A stretch of DNA of 64,000 nt, taken from positions 1,530,001 through 1,594,000 of the forward strand of contig NZ_QHCT01000001.1 in NCBI RefSeq assembly GCF_003545885.1, read 5' to 3'. This DNA comes from Leptospira stimsonii (GTDB lineage: Bacteria; Spirochaetota; Leptospiria; Leptospirales; Leptospiraceae). Below the pieces are notes generated by a model. That model saw nothing but the letters and a program-made list of their open reading frames with translations. It searched no databases and had not been told where the DNA came from. The translations under genes were made by a program, and so were the position numbers. Of the stretch, positions 54,187-64,000 are shown piece by piece (the first letter of the stretch is position 1; each line of letters starts with the position of its first letter).

Positions 54187-54350
54187 AGTTCTTGATCGAC
54201 GCTTAAGCTTCCTTTCACGCTCGTGAAATTGTTTTTTTGTTTTTCCTCTTCGAACAATTCTTACCTGCGATGCTGAAGGAATTCTCCACGAACGAATGGC
54301 TGGAACTGACAAACGAAGGATTGATCGTTCACGAGAACGGGTTCTCATAA
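54183..54350 (+). pseudogene. DUF5615 (PIN-like) toxin remnant
   Basis: The frame starts at the ATG overlapping the antitoxin stop and reads MKFLIDA, then a TAA stop at codon 8, then continues open in the same frame to the stop at 54348-54350. The first seven residues match the normal beginning of DUF5615 proteins, and the last 32 (LFEQFLPAMLKEFSTNEWLE, then LTNEGLIVHE) match their C-terminus. About 60 middle residues, including the acidic catalytic Asp region, are missing. It was therefore inactivated by an internal deletion and a nonsense change. Confidence 0.75.
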
Positions 54351-54580
54351 ACGCAGAATAAGTGCGTCTTGGAGACCCGGATTGTTCGAGACCGGTTTCC
54401 TTTTTTTGTTTATCCATTTCTTATTTTCAGATTCTTAGAAAACAGGAGTTTCCTTTTGGAGAGGATTTCAACTTATCGAAGAGTCCTTTCAGTCGATAAA
54501 AAAGAAAACTTTCGTTCGACTTTCAGGACGAATTTCAAAGACTGGACTCGTTCCCTATTTCGTTCGAGTTTAATTCCGTT

Positions 54581-55183
54581 ATGACGCCCTTTTGCTCACA
54601 TTCGATTCGAAAAATCGCCCGAGGATTTCTTCTCTGGTTCGGGCTTCTCTTGGCTTTTTCTTGTCATACTACTTCCGAACAGGAAATGTTTCTTTCCCGA
54701 GGAGATCTCAAGGCTCCGGAGATCCGTGCGGGAAAGATTTTTCTCGCGGGTCATACCGGAGATCACAGCAAGGACACTCCTGAAATTCTTCTTTTAATGA
54801 AATCTTTAATCGACGATACTATAAGTAAGGATTTTTCCAAATTGCCGGAACGAGTGGCTCCGAAGGACGGATTGCTCTTGGATCTAAAGGGAACTTGGAC
54901 CCGGGAACAGATCACAAAGGAACTTCTCAAAAAAGAGAATTATTTTCAGACGTACTTTTTCGATCGGGAACTTCTCAAAAAACAAAAGAACTCGGAGAAT
55001 GTTCGAACCGTTCGGGATTTGTTTTTACTTTCGGGCGGAATCGAAGCCGAATTTTATTACGAAAGTTTGACGGAATGCGAATTGAAACTTAGATTTAAAG
55101 ATAACATAGAACTGGAGAAGGAACTTCTCAATCCATACTTTAAGAAAGTGCAGGGAAAATGGTATCTTCACAGAATGTTTTAA
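54581..55183 (+). CDS. Putative lipoprotein upstream of the efflux genes
   Basis: 200 residues. The N-terminus (RKIARGFLLWFGLLLAFSC) has a basic stretch, a hydrophobic core and a lipobox-like AFSC with C28. The mature part is helical and strand-mixed, with Glu/Lys-rich segments, and has no recognised family. Its end overlaps the longer possible start of the outer-membrane efflux gene, so the two may be in one operon. Role unknown. Confidence 0.65.
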   Translation: MTPFCSHSIRKIARGFLLWFGLLLAFSCHTTSEQEMFLSRGDLKAPEIRAGKIFLAGHTGDHSKDTPEILLLMKSLIDDTISKDFSKLPERVAPKDGLLLDLKGTWTREQITKELLKKENYFQTYFFDRELLKKQKNSENVRTVRDLFLLSGGIEAEFYYESLTECELKLRFKDNIELEKELLNPYFKKVQGKWYLHRMF

Positions 55184-55191
55184 CCAATCAC

Positions 55192-56721
55192 ATGGGAGAA
55201 TTCTTTGTCGCGGGCAAAGTTTTTTCCAAAGACAAGGAAAGAGAGAATTCTTTTTCTTCGAGCTTTCGTCCGTTTCAATTTCTCAAAACCTTTTTGGTCT
55301 TAGGTTTTTTGAGTTTTTTTTCTCTGATCTTTTCTCCGGTGCAAGCGGAGGTTATTCCTTTGGAATCGACTTCGACAACGGAAGAGGAAAAAAAGAAATC
55401 CGGAACTTCGGAAAACGTAAAATCGCTTTCATCTCCTCTCGATGCGACTGCGGAAAAACCAACCGCACCGACTTCTTCGATTCCGGTAACGTTCTCGGGA
55501 AAGATCATCGACTGGGACGTGGAGAGGTTGACCGAATACGCGGTTTCAAACAACCCGCTCTATTTATCCGAAAGACAAAACATGGGGATCGAAAGAGGAA
55601 AGGTGATCACTGCTTCTCTTTCCAGAAACCCGATCATTCAATTCCAACAACAGTTCATCGGAATGCCGGGCGGAACTTCGGGGCCGAACATTCTCGGACA
55701 AAACGGATCGCAAGGCGGAAGTACGGAAATCGCTCCCGCGATGTATCAGGACTTGGACGTCTACGGAGTGATCTCCTTACGTTCCAAGGTTGCGAAAAAA
55801 TCCTTCGAAGCCGTCTTGGGAGAATTCGAAAACTTCGACCGTCTCTTTCGTCTCCGTCTCAGACAGAACTACTGGGCGTATCTCTTCCTAACTAATTTAG
55901 TAGATTATAATAAAGAATTTTACGAAAACTACAGCGATCTTCTTGAACTCACGAAGTTTCGGGTGGAAAAAGGGGACATCTCTCCTCTTGAATTTGAAAG
56001 ACTCGAACTCGAAAGAATCCAGGTGGAAAAGTTTTATAGGGACGCTCTGGTTCGAAGACAGATCGTGGAGAAGGAACTCCGAATTCTTTCCGGGATTCGA
56101 GAATCGGAAGGCGTCTTCGCATTTAAGTCGGAGATGAAATTCAAATCCTTGGAAGATCTTGGATTGCGTCTGAAAGATTCCACGGTCGCGGCCATTCATC
56201 GTCCGGACATCGCGGCCCTCGAAGAAAGGGTCAAAGAGAAAAAACTCAATATCGATCTTCAGAGAAGGGAAAGTCTCGGTTATCTCCAAGTCGGGGGAGA
56301 ATGGAGAATCAAGGGAAACGAACACTACGCCGGTGTTTTCGCTACGATTCCACTTCCGATCAACGACCGCGGTCAGGGAAAGGTTTTATCCGCGAGAGAA
56401 GAACACAAGAAGTTCGAACTCGCCTTGGAAGCCAAAAAAAGAGAAGTCAACGAAGAGATCGAAGCCTCTAAGAAAGAGCTCCTTGCGAGGGAAGACCTTC
56501 TCGCAAAATACGAAAGAATCAATCTTTTACAAAAAAACAAGCAGTTAGAACAAAAATCCAGGATAGCTTATGTCCGTGGTGCGTCCGATCAAGTGACCTT
56601 TCTTCAGGCCGAAAAGAATTATCTTACGGTTCTGAGGGATTACTACGAAGTGTTGTATCTCTATTACAACGCCGTAGAACTCTATAAGGCCGCGGTCGGT
56701 AAAAAAACAGAGAGGGATTAA
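55192..56721 (+). CDS. TolC/CusC-type outer-membrane efflux protein
   Basis: 509 residues from the ATG at 55192; an ATG at 55159 would add 11 residues. The first 55 residues include an unusually long, polar lead before the signal helix (FLKTFLVLGFLSFFSLIFSP), cleaved near VQAE. The mature part has the long helical hairpins of outer-membrane factors: NPIIQFQQQFIGMPG, LRLRQNYWAYLFLTNLVDYN, AIHRPDIAALEERVKEKKLN and AYVRGASDQVTFLQAEKNYL. Trimers of this family form the channel-tunnel of tripartite pumps. It is followed 22 bases later by a periplasmic adaptor gene. Confidence 0.9.
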   Translation: MGEFFVAGKVFSKDKERENSFSSSFRPFQFLKTFLVLGFLSFFSLIFSPVQAEVIPLESTSTTEEEKKKSGTSENVKSLSSPLDATAEKPTAPTSSIPVTFSGKIIDWDVERLTEYAVSNNPLYLSERQNMGIERGKVITASLSRNPIIQFQQQFIGMPGGTSGPNILGQNGSQGGSTEIAPAMYQDLDVYGVISLRSKVAKKSFEAVLGEFENFDRLFRLRLRQNYWAYLFLTNLVDYNKEFYENYSDLLELTKFRVEKGDISPLEFERLELERIQVEKFYRDALVRRQIVEKELRILSGIRESEGVFAFKSEMKFKSLEDLGLRLKDSTVAAIHRPDIAALEERVKEKKLNIDLQRRESLGYLQVGGEWRIKGNEHYAGVFATIPLPINDRGQGKVLSAREEHKKFELALEAKKREVNEEIEASKKELLAREDLLAKYERINLLQKNKQLEQKSRIAYVRGASDQVTFLQAEKNYLTVLRDYYEVLYLYYNAVELYKAAVGKKTERD

Positions 56722-56743
56722 GAAATCCATCCCGGAGATTTGT

Positions 56744-57919
<1,176 letters not shown>

Positions 57920-57925
<6 letters not shown>

Positions 57926-57963
57926 GATTCTAATTTATGAAAAGATAAATTAGAATCTTATAA
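57920..57963. terminator. 19-bp perfect inverted repeat overlapping the adaptor stop codon
   Basis: The arm at 57920-57938 (TTATAAGATTCTAATTTAT) is exactly complementary to 57945-57963, with a six-base loop GAAAAG. The adaptor stop TAA (57923-57925) is inside the left arm. It is AT-rich and not followed by T residues, so it may be a bidirectional terminator, an mRNA-stabilising hairpin or a protein-binding site. Confidence 0.55.
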
Positions 57964-58005
57964 GCGCCAAACTCCGATTTTTCGGAGCGGAACACGGAGC
58001 CTTTT

Positions 58006-58701
58006 ATGAACGCAAAACAGCTGACCGAAAAACAGGTGAGTAAGATTCTTTCGAAAGGTTTTTACTGTGATCCGAACGAACTTAGGGAGTTTAAGGAAAA
58101 CCGTTGGTTCGATGAGGCCTGCTATCAAAGAGCCTTCGGAAAAAAAACGTCCTGGTTCAATTTGATTTTTCGACCTTTTTTGAACGCGGCGATTCGGTGT
58201 GCAATCAAGATGGGCACGAAAGTCGAGGAACCTACATTTGTGATTTTGCCCGTGTGGTACTGCCACGCTTATGAGGATCCTACATCAAAATGGTCGTTGA
58301 ATCTTTTGACTTATTTCGGTCCGGAGCGGAACTATGAGTTACGCAGATTCAAAAAAGCGATACTCATTCATGCCAAAGTTAAATACTATAGCGCTCCTTA
58401 TATTTCAACCAGCTCAAGCTATTCTCGATCTATTTCGCTTCCCCGTTTTGGTCCGTATATAGTTGTCAATTCTCTTTGCGGATTGGAATTGATCGAATTG
58501 TACGAAGCTGTCGAATTGGAATCTCTTTCCCCGGCCCCCGATCGGGAATTGGAACCGTTTAACGAAAGTTTTGTGCCTGCGATTCCGTTGACAAGGGTCC
58601 CGGAATCCTTTCGAGCTTCGATTACGGAACTCATCGATGACTTTGAAAAATTGAACGTTGAAATCAATCAGGACGCAGCCAGACCTTTCGAACGGAAGTG
58701 A
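58006..58701 (+). CDS. Protein of unknown function upstream of lexA
   Basis: 231 residues without a recognised family. The start has the unusual KQLTEKQVSKILSKGFYCDP. The middle contains hydrophobic segments that may touch the membrane (FNLIFRPFLNAAIRCAIKMG) and a strand-rich part with Tyr/Ser (YSAPYISTSSSYSRSISLPR). The last third is acidic (ELESLSPAPDRELEPF). It lies 70 bases before lexA in the same direction but with a gap holding a palindrome, so it need not be in one operon. Function unknown. Confidence 0.55.
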   Translation: MNAKQLTEKQVSKILSKGFYCDPNELREFKENRWFDEACYQRAFGKKTSWFNLIFRPFLNAAIRCAIKMGTKVEEPTFVILPVWYCHAYEDPTSKWSLNLLTYFGPERNYELRRFKKAILIHAKVKYYSAPYISTSSSYSRSISLPRFGPYIVVNSLCGLELIELYEAVELESLSPAPDRELEPFNESFVPAIPLTRVPESFRASITELIDDFEKLNVEINQDAARPFERK

Positions 58702-58718
58702 AAATTCTACCCCTCCGT

Positions 58719-58770
<52 letters not shown>

Positions 58771-58771
<1 letters not shown>

Positions 58772-59382
58772 TGAAAGACCTGACGGACAAGCAACAGGCT
58801 GTTCTTACATTCATTACTGCCATCATCAAAGAGCGCGGTTTTCCGCCTACGATTCGAGAAATCGGAGACGAATTCGGAATTACCGCAAAAGGCGCCTACG
58901 ATCATCTCAAGGCGATCGAAAAGAAAGGGTATCTCAAAACCGCGAAGAATCAATCCAGGGCGATTGAACTCATTCGTCAGAGTCCTCTGGAATCTCTTCC
59001 CGTTCAGGCTACGAGTATTCCTGTGATCGGTCGAGTTGCGGCCGGCCTTCCGATTTTTGCGGAGGAAAATATCGAATCCTACATTCCCGTTCCGGACGAA
59101 ATGGTGGGTTCGAATGTTCCGACATACGCACTTCGGGTTCAGGGAGATTCCATGGTCGACGCGGGGATCAATGACGGAGACATCGCGATCATCGAAAAAA
59201 GGGACATTGCTCGAAACGGAGAAATTGTCGTCGCCCTGATCGAAGACGAAGCCACTCTAAAAGTGTATTACAAAGAACAGGATCAGATCCGTCTCGAAGC
59301 GAGAAATCCAAAATACAAACCGATTCGAACCAAGAAGGCGGTTGTGATGGGAAAGCTCGTCGGACTCTATAGAATTTACTGA
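58771..59382 (+). CDS. lexA: SOS repressor LexA
   Basis: 203 residues from the ATG at 58771; three codons further upstream are open but not family-like. The N-terminal winged-helix DNA-binding domain covers 1-70 (KQQAVLTFITAIIKERGFPP and IREIGDEFGITAKGAYDHLK). The cleavage site is A91-G92 in RVAAGLP, the catalytic Ser is S127 in GDSMVDAGI and the Lys is K164 in ATLKVYY, all at the usual spacing. LexA represses DNA-damage genes and cleaves itself with RecA. From memory, L. interrogans lexA was reported as not autoregulated. Confidence 0.97.
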
Positions 59383-59420
59383 TTGACAGAGGAAGAAACT
59401 CGACTGAAACTTCGGACAGA

Positions 59421-61071
<1,651 letters not shown>

Positions 61072-61550
61072 GGAGAAAAGAAAACGCCGATTTCCTGATC
61101 TCGGTCGGAATTCTCGGGAAGTCCGAAAGGATCGAGAGGCGAACGCTTCAAGAGGAATTTTTGTCGGAGAATTCCGACAAGGATCGGCTCTGCGCCTGCA
61201 AAAAATGATTTTATGAAAGAGCAAAATCACCTGAGTTTTCCCCGCTACAAAAAAGAGAAAGCGCGTGAGTCCGAGTTCTCGAAGTCTAAAGTCTTTTCCC
61301 GCAAATTAGGAAATCATTTGGAATCAAGGAGATTTCAATTTGAACTCTTGTCGGAGTTCCGACGGAAGAGAGAGGATACTTTATTCTTGCAAAGATTCGG
61401 TTTTTCTGATAGAGAAAAGTCTTCCGATTTTTTCCCACGGGCCCGCCTCCTCCACCCAATGAGGGTGGGGGCGCGCGGCTTTCACGGAGGTTTGTCGTTG
61501 TTACGACGGTCTTTCAAGAGATTCAATTTCTTTGTGGATCGGGTTCTCTC
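61072..61550. other. Intergenic with several hairpins, no supported gene
   Basis: A 113-codon frame (61213-61554) is open but contains hairpin sequence and no family features. Hairpins: TTGTCGGA...TCCGACAA at 61161-61180; GTCGGAGTTCCGAC at 61350-61363; and a GC-rich stem at 61449-61471 with loop AATGA (arms CCTCCACCC and GGGTGGGGG, one wobble). The last differs in composition from its surroundings. Confidence 0.5.
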
Positions 61551-62563
61551 ATGATCGGGATGGGAATCGAAACCAGTTGTGACGAGACCTCGATCGGAAT
61601 CGTCCGCGATGGGAAGGAACTCCTCAGTCTCCGGATTTTTAGTCAAATCGACCTTCACAAACCCTATGGGGGAATCGTGCCTGAGATCGCTTCGCGCGCT
61701 CACTTGGAAAAGATCAATCTCCTCTTGGAAGAAGCGATGGAAGAAGCCAAGGTCTCCTTCGAAGAACTTTCCTACGTTGCGGTGACTTCTTCCCCCGGAT
61801 TGACCGGATCCTTGATGGTCGGAGCTCAGATGGCCCGTTGTATCCACATGGTCTATGGAACTCCGATCTTACCGGTCTGTCATCTTCAGTCTCACTTTGC
61901 AGTCCTTCACCTGGAGGGAGTTCCCATAGAATTCCCGGTCCTCGGCCTTCTTTTGTCCGGGGGTAATTCCGCAATTTACAATCTGAAAGAATTCGGGAGA
62001 ATGGAACTTGTCGGAGACACGATGGACGACGCCTTGGGAGAAGCCTTCGATAAGGTGGCGGGACTCTTGAATCTTCCTTATCCCGGAGGTCCTTTTATCG
62101 AAGCCAAGGCTCGGGAATACAAACCCACCCCCGACGAAAGACCGATTCTTCCTCCTCTCTTACGAAATCTTCCCCAAGACCAAGTTTCCTTTTCTTTCAG
62201 CGGGCTCAAAACCGCCGTGATGGTTCTCCTCGAGAAGCAAAAAGATATTTCCCAAGAACAAATCTGCTGGAATTTCCAGAATTCCGCTTTTGATCTCGTG
62301 GAAAGAAATCTCAAACGCGCAGTTCAGAAAACCGGGATTCGGAGGGTTTTTGCAGGCGGAGGAGTTCTCGCCAATTCCACTCTTCAGAAACGATTGCAGA
62401 CCTGGGCCGAAAAGAATTCTGTGGAACTTTTTAGCCCGAAGAAAAAAATTTATTGTACGGACAACGGGGCAATGGTAGCTACGTTGGGGTACTATTTGTT
62501 CCGGAAAGGTTACAAAAGAGATATCGATTTTACCGTAAGTCCTTCTAGACAGGAGATCTTTTC

Positions 62564-62567
<4 letters not shown>
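61551..62567 (+). CDS. tsaD: tRNA N6-adenosine threonylcarbamoyltransferase TsaD
   Basis: 338 residues. TsaD transfers the threonylcarbamoyl group to A37 of ANN-decoding tRNAs, with TsaB and TsaE. Motifs present: [14 protein letters not shown] at the N-terminus, [13 protein letters not shown] near 45, [16 protein letters not shown] near 79, [14 protein letters not shown] near 107 (metal-binding His pair), [11 protein letters not shown] near 132, [15 protein letters not shown] near 160, [10 protein letters not shown] near 210 and [13 protein letters not shown] near 303. The second Met (61560) is an alternative start. It overlaps pssA by four bases. Confidence 0.96.
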
Positions 62568-63328
<761 letters not shown>

Positions 63329-63940
63329 GAAAACGAAAATTCTATCCGATTATTTAGAATATTAGAATTTCTTCATTCTTTAGCGTATTCTGACGCGGAA
63401 ACTTCCGTCTTTCTAAAAGGGGTTTCCGCAAAAAGAAACTTACACAGATCCAAAGGCCGTAAAAATAGATCGATCAAGGTCCGTTCGCTTTGAACCTCAC
63501 CAGAGCCCGCAAGTTCGAAAGCCGTCGAGGTTTGACACGAACCCAACGGGGAATTTGTATTCGAACTTTTCACTAAAATACGGAGAGAGAATGGAATCTG
63601 AAACGGATCGAGCTTTCTGAAAGATCAAAGACACGGCGTGTTTCCCACGAAACTTTTCGCTAAATCCAAAAATGCAACGTGCGGATCGATTCTACGGAAG
63701 TAGGGGACGCGACTTTTTTAAGAAAGGTATTGTTTGTTCCGAAGGAATTTTCTAACGTATTTTCTTTGATTCAAAGCGCCGACGTAAATCAAAGTTTAAG
63801 AAACCGAAAACAGAGGAGTTCCCGCAGAATCCTCCCCGAATTTTAAAAAGAATATTTTCTGAAACTCACATAGGAGTTCCTACTTCTGCAAAAAAACCTG
63901 GACTCTCGCTCCCGTTCACTCTCTCGTTTTAAGATAAGGA
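63329..63940. other. Intergenic, no supported gene; one weak minus-strand frame
   Basis: A 66-codon frame on the minus strand at 63373-63573 has plausible codons but no recognised family. I list it only as a possible small gene or the tail of a decayed one. The right part holds GAGTTCC-type motifs and the 3' end of the gene that stops at 63941. Confidence 0.4.
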
Positions 63941-64000
63941 CTAAAACGGGAATTGCACCTGAAGGTTGATCCAGATTCCGTCGCTTTTGTTTTCCTTCTT
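63941..64000 (-). CDS. C-terminal end of an outer-membrane beta-barrel protein
   Basis: Only the last 19 codons and the stop (TAG, 63943-63941) are in the window. They encode GIWINLQVQFPF at the end, alternating polar and hydrophobic residues and finishing on Phe, the usual signature of the last strand of an outer-membrane beta-barrel recognised by BamA. The rest of the gene lies to the right. No more can be said. Confidence 0.55.
   Translation of the reverse strand, partial: KKENKSDGIWINLQVQFPF

Noticed and set aside
54369..54584. 71-codon plus-strand frame between the toxin remnant and the lipoprotein gene
   Set aside because: Phe/Arg-rich composition, no ribosome site and overlap with the next real start.
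61213..61554. 113-codon plus-strand frame ending in ATGA at the tsaD start
   Set aside because: It runs through three hairpins and a GC-rich element, has very basic composition and no family features; the ATGA overlap is probably chance.

Overview
The window is chromosomal DNA of a Leptospira species. The evidence is the lineage-restricted families (DUF1577, DUF1564, Leptospira-type lipoproteins with weak lipoboxes such as IFNC and ILHC), the mixture of class III cyclases and SpoIIE/PP2C signalling proteins, and a spirochaete-style LexA. A few lines counted by eye gave about 45 % G+C. That is higher than L. interrogans and would fit one of the higher-GC species, but I cannot name the species. 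There is no rRNA operon, CRISPR array, prophage or intact insertion sequence.

Layout. 1-1.6 kb: 5' part of a slipin (SPFH) gene and broken tRNA-Asn-like sequences. 1.5-9.2 kb: a Cys-cluster protein and a degenerate J-domain protein, divergent from miaB, an LptF/LptG-type permease and a receiver-like coiled-coil protein; then a secreted protein, mgsA and an SRPBCC protein. 9.2-18.6 kb: two coupled secreted repeat proteins (TPR, NHL/vWA-like), a DUF1564 protein, a histone-deacetylase-like hydrolase, a putative glycoside hydrolase and an enoyl-CoA hydratase. 18.7-28.7 kb: a DUF1577/PilZ-like protein, mtnC, an MFS transporter, an alpha/beta hydrolase, an EEP-family hydrolase, a VOC protein and an SH3b protein.

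28.8-44.5 kb is the most striking part. A minus-strand run encodes a CoA-transferase, a FabH-like ketoacyl synthase, a giant Ser/Thr kinase-AAA-TPR-GAF-SpoIIE phosphatase, a SiaB-type kinase, a SiaC-type phosphoprotein and a GAF-adenylate cyclase. The last four keep the order of Pseudomonas siaABCD, but a cyclase stands where the diguanylate cyclase would be. A second SiaB-type kinase is coupled to a FabF-like synthase and faces a PP2C phosphatase. Between the two sets lie a thioesterase fused to a four-helix-bundle domain and a short-chain dehydrogenase. This suggests a lipid or acyl pathway next to, and perhaps controlled by, two partner-switching modules.

45-54.4 kb: a second adenylate cyclase with a Cys4 motif, two lipoproteins, a five-gene operon (minimal FtsX-like permease, ABC ATPase, ROK kinase, HIT protein, flippase-like membrane protein), a membrane TPR protein with a nuclease-fold-like C-terminus, and a DUF433 antitoxin followed by a wrecked DUF5615 toxin. 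54.5-64 kb: an outer-membrane efflux protein and adaptor without the pump, lexA, a lipoprotein, a C-terminal processing protease, tsaD, pssA, and the last codons of an outer-membrane beta-barrel gene at the right edge.

Functions are assigned by reading motifs only; no similarity search was possible.
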